From NCBI GenBank assembly GCA_020698575.1, contig CM036247.1:620703-684702 (forward strand): a stretch of DNA of 64,000 nt. Direction: 5' to 3'. This document shows positions 54,040 through 63,287 of this stretch, one piece after another. The stretch is from Bostrychus sinensis. Lineage: Eukaryota; Chordata; Actinopteri; Gobiiformes; Eleotridae. The notes under the pieces are model-generated. The model was not told where the DNA came from. It ran no database searches and worked only from the letters and a program-made list of their open reading frames with translations. Positions within the stretch are counted from its first letter, which is position 1; every line of letters starts with the position of its first letter. A program made the position numbers and the translations under genes.

Positions 54040-54246
54040 CAGTAACGTGTATTTTAATAATAATTTTCTCTTTAATAGAGACTCCCTGACCCGGAAACAC
54101 AGCGGGGCTCCTCCAGAATAAAGGCCCCCGTGCGAGTCTCCCGCCCCGGGCTTTTACTGTGAAGCTCCGTGACCGCTGCGGCTCCGGTTCCTCCTGAATC
54201 CTCTCCAAATGACTCACGGAAGATGCTGAAGAAAAGGGAGCTGCTG
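54040..54246 (+). promoter_or_regulatory. pogz: pogz promoter and noncoding exon 1
   Basis: GC-rich stretch ending in GGGAGCTGCTG|GTGAGT, a strong donor at 54247. The start codon lies in exon 2. Whether an upstream ATG in this exon is used is unlikely because the exon 2 ATG matches the family start. The start site is not defined by the sequence. Confidence 0.6.
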
Positions 54247-54945
54247 GTGAGTTTATTTATCCTTTATTTATTCCCCTCCTGTTCCTCTCCTGTCCGCTTT
54301 ACCCGAACCTTAACCCGGGTTCAGCCGCGGAGGGACCCGGGCACAGCGGCGGCTCCTCTGGACTCCTCACGCCGACATCGGAGCGCTGTCCTCGGCTGTA
54401 GCCCTCAGGTGTCACCGGGGAGGCTAGCGTTAGCGCGTTAGCTTGAGCTGTTTGGCTTTTAATGACCCCATTTACTTCTGTTTTTTGTGATACATGCTGT
54501 TAAAGGTCTTAAAGGCTCATACTTTGTTGTTGGTGATGTTTTTGTGTTTGGAAACTTGTGAAAGCCGGCTGCGTTGGAGCTGGTTAGCATGCTAACTGAA
54601 GCTAACTGTGGCTAACTGAAGCTAACTGTGGCTAACGTCAGGCTGTGCGTCCCGTGCGTCAGGTGTCTCACTCCAGGGCGTGATTGAACTGTGAGCAGAG
54701 CGCCCTTTAGCCCGGGGGTAATAAAGGACAGCGCCAGGTGTGAGGACGTGTGTTTAAAACTTAAGTTAGGGAAGGATTTGAGATGAAAACAGCTAATTAG
54801 CCGCACAGCCAAGCTAGCGCTAAACAGTAAACACAGCTCCTCAGTGAAGGCTCTGAGATTTGTCTCACGCTACTTCCTGGTCTGGGTTTAGCTCTTGTTC
54901 TGGAAAATAACAGGAGACACCCAACTGTTTATTATTAATCTGTTT
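54247..54945. other. pogz intron 1, unique sequence
   Basis: Contains short GCTAACTGWAG/GGCTAAC repeats at 54585-54640. No exon recognised. Confidence 0.5.
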
Positions 54946-54949
54946 ATTT

Positions 54950-57715
54950 ACACACACACAATCACTCTGTCACACGCAGAAAATCACTCTGTCACAGGCA
55001 GAATCACTCTGTCACAGGCAGAAAATCACTCTGTCACACGCAGAATCACTCTGTCACACACAGAGAATCACTCTGTCACACACAGAGAATCACTCTGTCA
55101 CAGGCAGAATCACTCTGTCACACACACAGAATCACTCTGTCACACACAGAGAATCACTCTGTCACACACAGAGAATCACTCTGTCACAGGCAGAATCACT
55201 CTGTCACAGGCAGAATCACTCTGTCACACACAGAAAATCACTCTGTCACAGGCAGAATCACTCTGTCACAGGCAGAATCACTCTGTCACACACAGAAAAT
55301 CACTCTGTCACACGCAGAAAATCACTCTGTCACAGGCAGAATCACTCTGTCACAGGCAGAATCACTCTGTCACAGGCAGAATCACTCTGTCACAGGCAGA
55401 AAATCACTCTGTCACACACAGAATCACTCTGTCACACACAGAGAATCACTCTGTCACAGGCAGAATCACTCTGTCACAGGCAGAATCACTCTGTCACAGG
55501 CAGAATCACTCTGTCACAGGCAGAAAATCACTCTGTCACAGGCAGAAAATCACTCTGTCACAGGCAGAATCACTCTGTCACAGGCAGAATCACTCTGTCA
55601 CAGGCAGAATCACTCTGTCACAGGCAGAATCACTCTGTCACACGCAGAAAATCACTCTGTCACAGGCAGAAAATCACTCTGTCACAGGCAGAATCACTCT
55701 GTCACAGGCAGAATCACTCTGTCACACACAGAATAACTCTGTCACAGGCAGAATCACTCTGTCACACACAGAGAATCACTCTGTCACAGGCAGAATCACT
55801 CTGTCACAGGCAGAATCACTCTGTCACACACAAAATCACTCTGTCACACACAGAAAATCACTCTGTCACACACAGAAAATCACTCTGTCACACACAGAAA
55901 ATCACTCTGTCACAGGCAGAATCACTCTGTCACACACAGAAAATCACTCTGTCACACACACAAAATCACTCTGTCACAGGCAGAATCACTCTGTCACAGG
56001 CAGAATCACTCTGTCACAGGCAGAATCACTCTGTCACAGGCAGAATCACTCTGTCACACACAGAAAATCACTCTGTCACAGGCAGAATCACTCTGTCACA
56101 GGCAGAATCACTCTGTCACACACAGAAAATCACTCTGTCACAGGCAGAATCACTCTGTCACAGGCAGAATCACTCTGTCACAGGCAGAATCACTCTGTCA
56201 CAGGCAGAATCACTCTGTCACACACAGAAAATCACTCTGTCACACACAGAAAATCACTCTGTCACACACAGAAAATCACTCTGTCACAGGCAGAATCACT
56301 CTGTCACACACAGAATAACTCTGTCACACACAGAAAATCACTCTGTCACACACAGAGAATCACTCTGTCACAGGCAGAATCACTCTGTCACAGGCAGAAT
56401 CACTCTGTCACAGGCAGAATCACTCTGTCACAGGCAGAATCACTCTGTCACAGGCAGAATCACTCTGTCACACACAATCACTGTCACACACAGAGAATCA
56501 CTCTGTCACACACAGAGAATCACTCTGTCACACACAGAGAATCACTCTGTCACACACAGAGAATCACTCTGTCACACACAGAGAATCACTCTGTCACACA
56601 CAGAGAATCACTCTGTCACACACAGAGAATCACTCTGTCACACACACAGAATCACTCTGTCACACACAGAAAATCACTCTGTCACAGGCAGAATCACTCT
56701 GTCACACACAGAAAATCACTCTGTCACACACAGAAAATAACTCTGTCACACACACAGAATCACTCTGTCACACACAGAGAATCACTCTGTCACAGGCAGA
56801 ATCACTCTGTCACAGGCAGAATCACTCTGTCACAGGCAGAATCACTCTGTCACAGGCAGAATCACTCTGTCACACACAGAGAATCACTCTGTCACACGCA
56901 GAGAATCACTCTGTCACACACAGAGAATCACTCTGTCACACACAGAGAATCACTCTGTCACACGCAGAAAATCACTCTGTCACAGGCAGAATCACTCTGT
57001 CACACACAGAAAATAACTCTGTCACACACAGAATAACTCTGTCACACACAGAGAATCACTCTGTCACAGGCAGAATCACTCTGTCACACACAGAGAATCA
57101 CTCTGTCACACACAGAGAATCACTCTGTCACACACAGAGAATCACTCTGTCACACACAGAGAATCACTCTGTCACAGGCAGAATCACTCTGTCACAGGCA
57201 GAATCACTCTGTCACAGGCAGAATCACTCTGTCACAGGCAGAGAATCACTCTGTCACAGGCAGAATCACTCTGTCACAGGCAGAGAATCACTCTGTCACA
57301 GGCAGAGAATCACTCTGTCACAGGCAGAGAATCACTCTGTCACAGGCAGAGAATCACTCTGTCACAGGCAGAGAATCACTCTGTCACACGCAGAATCACT
57401 CTGTCACACGCAGAATCACTCTGTCACACGCAGAATCACTCTGTCACAGGCAGAATCACTCTGTCACAGGCAGAATCACTCTGTCACAGGCAGAGAATCA
57501 CTCTGTCACAGGCAGAATCACTCTGTCACAGGCAGAGAATCACTCTGTCACAGGCAGAGAATCACTCTGTCACACGCAGAGAATCACTCTGTCACAGGCA
57601 GAGAATCACTCTGTCACAGGCAGAGAATCACTCTGTCACACGCAGAATCACTCTGTCACACGCAGAATCACTCTGTCACACACAGAGAATCACTCTGTCA
57701 CACGCAGAATCACTT
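54950..57715 (+). repeat. 20/22-bp minisatellite, AATCACTCTGTCACAGGCAG, 2.8 kb
   Basis: About 130 units. Types are AATCACTCTGTCACAGGCAG, the same with ACACAG or ACGCAG ends, and 2-bp longer AGAATC or AAAATC forms. It occupies pogz intron 1. The 713-codon open frame (HSVTGRITLSQAE) is an artefact. Confidence 0.96.
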
Positions 57716-58143
57716 GAAGAGCAGTAATGTTGATATAAAGTCTGTCTTGTGTCCTAGTTCCTCTCACTGTAGTTTTAGTGTGGAACAGTCTGGGGCTGCA
57801 ACAACTAATTAGATTAATTGATTTTAATGAATTATTGAAATAATTGTAAATTAATTTAGTAATGGAATAATCACCCACTGGGTTATTAACAGACTCTGAA
57901 ACATGCCGTGTGCTGAGAGAGGACAGAAGGCGCTTTTCCACTCGGCAGATGTACAGGACGCCTTAGAACGGGACGCCCCAAAACCTGCTGGGTTTCCCTG
58001 ACTCTGTCTCCAGGAGACCCACGGCTGTTACACAAACACTGACGTCACACAAAACAAACGTTTTGTTAATAAATGAGACAAAAATGTGTTTGAAACTCAC
58101 TTTTAAAACATAAAGCCACTTAATAAAAAGACGAACGTAAATC
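57716..58143. other. pogz intron 1, no gene seen
   Basis: AT-rich sequence with a fragment attagattaattgattttaa resembling a common fish repeat. No exon. Confidence 0.5.
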
Positions 58144-58145
58144 CT

Positions 58146-58316
58146 GGCGTGCGTCGTCTGCGCGAGGCCGGCGTGCGTCGTCTGCGCGAGGCCGGCGTGC
58201 GTCGTCTGCGCGAGGCCGGCGTGCGTCGTCTGCGCGAGGCCGGCGTGCGTCGTCTGCGCGAGGCCGGCGTGCGTCGTCTGCGCGAGGCCGGCGTGCGTCG
58301 TCTGCGCGAGGCCGGC
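58146..58316 (+). repeat. 24-bp CpG-rich minisatellite, 7 copies
   Basis: Unit GCGTGCGTCGTCTGCGCGAG plus GCCG, with seven CpG per unit counting the junction, and copies essentially identical. On the minus strand it reads as RRRTPAS repeats, which I treat as an artefact. Confidence 0.95.
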
Positions 58317-58800
58317 GTATAATGAAGGAGGGAATACGTCTGAAACATTGAACTAGCGCCATCTTGTTTATGTTCTGTACTGTGCTCTGAACTAAAGACT
58401 AAACTGTTAATACTTGATAAAAATGACCCACGTGTCCCCAGATGTGATGTAAACATGTTTAAATCAAATATTAGTTTTACTGATAACAGTAGTACAGCTG
58501 ATTTATTCACAATTATAATGTATTTTACATAATGGCCAAGTTTTTGTTTATGTTTACATGTTTTGATTCTAAACCCGTACATCGCTGATCGTCCAATCAG
58601 AAAAGCAGAAAGAGTGTGCTCTGATTCCACACAGGCCAACTGTACAGCAGCAGGACTCAGTTACAGCAGAGCGACAGAAGCAGAAGAGGCCACTGTTTAC
58701 ATTCAGACTGCAGTACTGATTCAAACCAGTGGCAGCGCTGCTGTTACAGTACCTTTAAATGCTAAAATAATTTACTAACAACAATAATGATAATAGTATT
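58317..58800. other. pogz intron 1, no gene seen
   Basis: Unique sequence; no exon, RNA gene or clear element seen. Confidence 0.5.
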
Positions 58801-58824
58801 AGTAGTTGTAATAATAGTTCTTTA

Positions 58825-58985
58825 CATGAGTCCATTCTTTCTTCCCTCTGACCCATTCATACAGGCTAGGTGGGTGAAGTGTCTTGCCTAAGGACACAAC
58901 GGAGGTATGAACTGGGAGAGCTGGAGTTGAACCACCATCTTTCTGGTTACAGGAGGATCACTCTTCCTCCTGAGCTTTTAATACA
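58825..58985. repeat. SINE-like fish repeat fragment
   Basis: gtgtcttgcctaaggacaca, then gagctggagttgaaccacca and ggatcactcttcctcctgag are motifs of a very common teleost short repeat. Boundaries approximate. Confidence 0.6.
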
Positions 58986-59350
58986 TTTCCCAGGCAGGTG
59001 TTTCTAATGAAGTGGTGAAACAAACAGACTCAAAGTTTATACAGATAGCTTCTTTTGTGAGAACGTCTGTAAATGTGGGTCACAATAAAATGATCAGAAC
59101 TGAGTCCATCACTGAGTCTGTGGCGTTGGTGAGTTCTGAAGCAGGACTTTCCTAACTGCTCTGATACCAGATCTTCTGGTTTGTGTTGTTTGGCCGTGTT
59201 TTTGTAAAGGTGTGTTGTGTTTTGAGAAGGATGGGCAAGGAGCTGTTCATGATTTAAGAATGTGTTGTGTTTTTGATTATAATAATAATAATATTTCTGC
59301 TGTGTTGTTGTGATAATAACATCCCGGTTGTGTTGTGTGTTTTTTTGTAG

Positions 59351-59466
59351 AGAGATGGACACCGAGCTGTTCATGGAGTGTGAGGAGGAGGAGCTGGAGC
59401 CGTGGCAGCAGGTCGACGACTCTGTGGAGGAGGACGATGGAGACTTCATGGACTACACCCACCCAG
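59351..59466 (+). CDS. pogz: pogz exon 2 (start codon, residues 1-38)
   Basis: Acceptor ttttttgtag ends at 59350, ATG at 59355, donor CCAG|GTCAGA. Reads MDTELFMECEEEELEPWQQV, then an acidic stretch ending FMDYTHP, and leaves phase 1. Confidence 0.93.
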
Positions 59467-62400
59467 GTCAGAACTGGACCAGGACTGGACCAGGACTGAG
59501 CTAGAGCTGAACTAGAACCGGCCAAAGACTGATGCCCTTTACAAACACACGCCGTCACCCTGACCTTCTCCTGAAATCTTCAGGAGGGGCGTGTTGTTTG
59601 TATGCAGTCCCCCACTTTTCACACCTGGAGCCTGTCCTTGGAGGCTGCTAGTGCTGTGTCCAGAGTGATCAGCTGTTTGTACGCAGCAGTAGATCGTCCG
59701 GAGGCCAGCTGATGATGCGCAAATCCTGGTGCACTCACTTTTCTCTGTGTAGTTATGTTGTGCGTTAGATTGAGTAAGTGTAGAGATATCAGTGCTTAAG
59801 CCGCTGTCGCTGCGAAGGACTCTGCTCTTTTATTTGTTAGCTTTCTGCTGTTAGCAGCTGCGCTAATTAGGCCCCGCTCCCCTCACCCCCCGCAGCACCT
59901 GGACTCTCTCCTCTTATGCGTGTATTCAGTCCTCCTGACATCCTACCGACTTTATCCTGCAGTATGTACACACACCACAGGAGAAGATCGGGAGGCACAC
60001 TTCCTGACATTGTTCGGAGACGCTGTTTGTAAAGGGCATGAGGTAGAACTGAACCAGGTCTACTGAACAAAAGACTGGACCCGAACTGAGCCACGACCAG
60101 ACTAGGATTGAGTCAGAACGGGAGCTGAATTAGACCAAAACTAGATCATAACTGAACCAGGACTAAACCAGGTCTGCAGAACAGAGTGTGCGTCTTGTAT
60201 AATGCTTGTCTCTCTCTCTCTGTGCAGTGGAGGACTCCCCTGCTTCCACACCTCCCTCTGAGAGTCCGCCCCCTCCCCCTGCTCCTCCCCCTCGTGCACC
60301 TGCACCCAAACCTAAAGGTGAGTCAGGTGAGCTCTGTGCAGGTGAGGTTACTTTGGCAAAATGTGATGCTTTCTTAATTCCCTAAAACATTTCAGAGTTT
60401 GGAGAGTCTAAATGTCCCGCAGTGGATGAATGTGAGAGAATGGTTGGCGTCAGCTCAGAGACGCACTGGTCCAGGGTGTGTCCCGCCTCAGGCCCATAGC
60501 TGCTGGGATAGGCTCTACTCACCAGGAATCAGTGGAAGAACATGAACATGTCTTTATTTACATGATGCTTTGTTTTCTCCCGTTCAGCTCCAGACCCGGT
60601 TCCGGTCCCGTCCCGGTCCGCCCCGGTCTCTACAGCTCCTTCAGTTCCCGCCCCCTCATCCACGGTGGCCCCGCCCCTCGTGACTCAGCCTCAGCCCATC
60701 ATCCTGTCGCAGCTTCCTCGAGGAGCCTTCATCGTCCCATCGTCAGGATCACGCTCTCAGCCACTGTTCTTCTCCACACAGGTACTAACCAGGAAGAACC
60801 GGGTCTAAACTGGGTCTAAACTAGCCTGGCCTGCCAGACTTTTCCTATTCTTTACAAAGAAGTTAGTCTGGTACCTCTTCGGTAACATTTAGTTTCTGAG
60901 GCGGAACAATCAAAGGCAGAGTAACCAATCAGAGAAATGAAGGGCGGGTCATAAGCTGTGCACTGCTGACCCAAACAAACATGGATTCCTACTGTTTTTT
61001 TTAAAATAAATCACCAGAATACGGTGTATTATGAGCAACTGTGTCCTTATTTCTGAACGAGGACATCAGCAGAAGCCACTTAACTGTTGTTAAAATGGCA
61101 ACAAGATGAAGGAAAAAAATCCCACATAGGACTGAACGCGGACGTCAGCAGAACCAACAGGTGACGAAGGAAAGCACTAAACACCGATAATTAGGTCAGA
61201 GAAGTTATTAAATTAGCTCGGTAGCTAGTGCTACGTTAGTTAGCGCTTTCGCTTTCCTAAGATGTGTTGCAGATAAAGCTCGGTGATTGGCCATTTCCAA
61301 ATTGAATCAGAGAAATGCGCCGCCCTGAGAGGGGAACCTGTCCCGCTTATGAAAAGCAAGTGGGACAGTCTGGCTCGCAAGGCTGTGTCTAAACCAGGTC
61401 CAAACTAGGTGTAAACCGGGTCCAAACCAGGTGTAAACTGTAGTATTTTTCATGTGTTTCAGGGTTTCCCGATGGTGAACTCGGGGACTCCTCTCCTGTT
61501 GAACTTTCCGCCTGGCTCCACGGTTCTGCAGCAGGGTCAGGCCGTCCTGAAACCGGGTCAGACCGTCCTGAAACCAACCCAGCCCCTCACCCTCATCCAG
61601 AGTAAGATCTGCCATAAAACACCTCTATTCCACTTACAGTTAAATTCCACTTATTCCTTTTCTAATGTGGGCTCCTGCTCCACAGCGCCCTCTCTGGGTC
61701 AGCTGGTGCGCCCCAGTGTTGCTGTGACACCGGTCCAAGGCCCCACTACCTCCACCACGACCACACCTGGAGTCATGCACCTGACCATCCGCACCAGCAC
61801 ACCTGAGAGAGGTGAGCTCTGAGCCAATCAGAACACACTGTCACACCTGAGAGAGGTGAGCTCTGAGCCAATCAGAACACACTGTCACACCTGAGAGAGG
61901 TGAGCTCTGGGCCAATCAGAAATTATTCTTCAGTGCAACTCTGTCAGATGGAGACCACAGCGTAATTGCAATATAATTAATAAGTTGCCGATATTCTGAT
62001 AACGATAAATTTGCGACGTATTGTGTAGCGCTACCTTTACTTTTTGCCTCTATCACTGCTGCCACGGCTCTGACTCGTTTCTTTTACTCCACAGTGAACA
62101 TGGCTCCAGTGGGCGGGGTCTCTTCTGTCACCTCCAGCCCCGCCCTCCCCTCGGGCTCGGCCAATGGCGTGTCCCGGACCGTCACCATCCTCTGCCCCTC
62201 CCGGATGGTGACCTCTGCCCCCTCCCGAGCCGTGACCTCCGTGACCTCTGCCCCCTCCCGGGCCGTGACCTCCGTGACCTCCGCCCCCTCCCGAGCGGTG
62301 ACCTCTGCCTCCTCCCAGCTGCTGACCTCTGACCCCTCGCGTGTGGTGATGAGCGTGGACGAGTTTTACTACGGCTCCCACGAGGGGGACGCCAACCTGA

Positions 62401-62479
62401 GGAAGGCCCCCACCTCCCAGGGCCAGAGCGGCACCTTCCCCTGCCACCTCTGCCCTTACCACGCCGCCAACAACCTCAG
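59355..62479 (+). CDS. pogz: POGZ (pogo transposable element with zinc finger domain), N-terminal exons 2-7
   Basis: POGZ is a nuclear chromatin regulator with C2H2 fingers, an HP1-binding finger and a pogo-type DDE domain. Six coding exons join in phase: 59355-59466, 60228-60317, 60588-60781, 61463-61601, 61686-61811, 62095-62479, giving 348 codons plus two bases. It starts MDTELFMECEEEELEPWQQV, close to the vertebrate start (shared in part with ZNF280 proteins). QPIILSQLPRGAFIVPS...STQGFP and VMSVDEFYYG support POGZ over ZNF280. The human protein is about 1,400 residues, so most of it lies beyond the window. An atypical first zinc finger expected before DEFYYG is not seen in these exons. 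Confidence 0.88.
59532..60039. mobile_element. Nonautonomous DNA element with atgccctttacaaaca termini, pogz intron 2
   Basis: Perfect 16-base terminal inverted repeats: atgccctttacaaaca at 59532 and tgtttgtaaagggcat ending at 60039. About 508 bases, no coding capacity. Superfamily undetermined. Confidence 0.8.
60228..60317 (+). CDS. pogz: pogz exon 3 (residues about 38-67)
   Basis: Acceptor ctgtgcag ends at 60227, donor AAAG|GTGAGT. 90 bases, proline-rich (SPPPPPAPPPRAPAPKPK). Weak similarity by itself; accepted because both phases fit its neighbours. Confidence 0.8.
60588..60781 (+). CDS. pogz: pogz exon 4 (residues 68-132)
   Basis: Acceptor cccgttcag ends at 60587, donor ACAG|GTACTA. Ends with VTQPQPIILSQLPRGAFIVP and QPLFFSTQ, resembling the POGZ region ending in ITTQ. 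Phase 1 to phase 0. Confidence 0.88.
60823..61384. mobile_element. Nonautonomous DNA element with agccttgcgagccagact-type termini, pogz intron 4
   Basis: Left agcctggcctgccagact and right agtctggctcgcaaggct are imperfect inverted repeats of a known fish hAT-like terminus. No transposase. Confidence 0.7.
61463..61601 (+). CDS. pogz: pogz exon 5 (residues 133-179)
   Basis: Acceptor tgtttcag ends at 61462, donor CAGA|GTAAGA. Reads GFPMVNSGTPLLLNFPPGST, then QQGQAVLKPGQTVLKPTQPL, matching the QGFP...VQQGQTV region of POGZ. A short internal repeat GQ.VLKP is present. Confidence 0.9.
61686..61811 (+). CDS. pogz: pogz exon 6 (residues about 179-221)
   Basis: Acceptor gctccacag ends at 61685, donor AGAG|GTGAGC. 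Reads PSLGQLVRPSVAVTPVQGPT, then a Thr-rich run and HLTIRTSTPER, like the POGZ TLTIRSTVP segment. 126 bases, phase 1 to phase 1. Confidence 0.9.
61798..61929 (+). repeat. 44-bp repeat carrying the pogz exon 6 end and donor, 3 copies
   Basis: cacacctgagagag|gtgag recurs with GT donors at 61812, 61856 and 61900, joined by ctctgagccaatcagaacac. The first is the real exon end. Reading past it gives R G E L and a TGA stop. Confidence 0.95.
61920..62035. mobile_element. Truncated relative of the atagggctgca MITE
   Basis: attcttcagtgcaactctgt through tgtagcgctac aligns by eye with 15680-15793 with many changes. Degenerate right half only. Confidence 0.6.
62095..62479 (+). CDS. pogz: pogz exon 7 (residues about 221-349)
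   Basis: Acceptor ttactccacag ends at 62094, donor CTCAG|GTACGA. Contains a tandem TSAPSRAVTSV repeat (about residues 258-292), then VVMSVDEFYYGSHEGDANLR and FPCHLCPYHAANNLR, the conserved DFYYG block and the first half of a C2H2 finger. 385 bases, leaving phase 2. Confidence 0.9.
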
Positions 62480-62708
62480 GTACGACCCCTAACCCCACCA
62501 CGCCGCCAACAACCTCAGGTACGACCCCTAACCCCACCACGCCGCCAACAACCTCAGGTACGACCCCTAACCCCACCACGCCGCCAACAACCTCAGGTAC
62601 GACCCCCTAACCCTACCACGCCGCCAACAACCTCAGGTACGACCCCTAACCCCACCACGCCGCCAACAACCTCAGGTAACCCTACCAACGCCGCCACAAC
62701 CTCAGGTA
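62458..62708 (+). repeat. 39-bp repeat carrying the pogz exon 7 end and donor, 7 copies, ending at the gap
   Basis: Each unit has cacgccgccaacaacctcag|gtacgacccc. Exon-end copies finish at 62479, 62518, 62557, 62596, 62636, 62675 and 62705. The last two are degraded by small deletions just before the assembly gap. The first copy is the real junction. Confidence 0.95.
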
Positions 62709-62733
62709 NNNNNNNNNNNNNNNNNNNNNNNNN
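62709..62733. other. Assembly gap, 25 N
   Basis: Run of 25 N inside the pogz exon 7 junction array. The true size is unknown. Exon order to the right of the gap should not be assumed. Confidence 0.99.
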
Positions 62734-62769
62734 GAGTCCAGGCCACTATCAAAGTCCCTTAAATCACCA

Positions 62770-62892
62770 GGACTAGACCAGGTCTAAACCAGGTCTAAAC
62801 CAGGTCTAAACCAGGTCTAAACCAGGTCTAAACCAGGTCTAAACCAGGTCTAAACCAGGTCTAAACCAGGTCTAAACCAGGTCTAAACCAGG
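62770..62892 (+). repeat. CTAAACCAGGT array, 11 units
   Basis: Nearly perfect 11-bp units of the family seen in the copine and pik3r4 introns, in pogz intron 7. Confidence 0.95.
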
Positions 62893-62964
62893 ACTTTCTT
62901 GTCCATTCTGATGCTCCGGTTAGACTTCAGCAGATTTGTCTCAAGGCTAAAGGCTCTGAGCTGA

Positions 62965-63033
62965 TGCTGCACTCTGATTGGCTGATGGCAGGCCTGCGCT
63001 GGGCTCTGATTGGCTGATGGCAGGCCTCTGCCA
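62965..63033 (+). repeat. 34-bp direct duplication
   Basis: ctctgattggctgatggcag with gcct follows at 62972 and again at 63004, in the pogz intron. Confidence 0.85.
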
Positions 63034-63287
63034 CAGACCGTGTCCTGGTCCTCAAACCCGAGTGTTCCAAGTGTGAGAGGCTCTTTGTCTCTGAGCAGAG
63101 ATCTCTCTGACTCTAATCTGCCTCAGGACAGAACCGAAACCCGATCTGGACTTAGCCAGGACGTCCTGATCCAAACCTGAGGAATCCTGACACTGGAGAC
63201 ACGCGCACGCTCTCTGTCCACTGAGTTTAGAGGGACACCAGCCAATGATTGTGTTTGTCAGAGAAACAAGACATTTGTCCAGACTAG

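Noticed and set aside
54895..57036. 713-codon frame of HSVTGRITLSQAE repeats
   Set aside because: Pure minisatellite in pogz intron 1.
62037..62579. 180-codon minus-strand frame rich in Gly/Val
   Set aside because: Complement of pogz exon 7 and its junction array; no stops because of GC-rich, repetitive composition.
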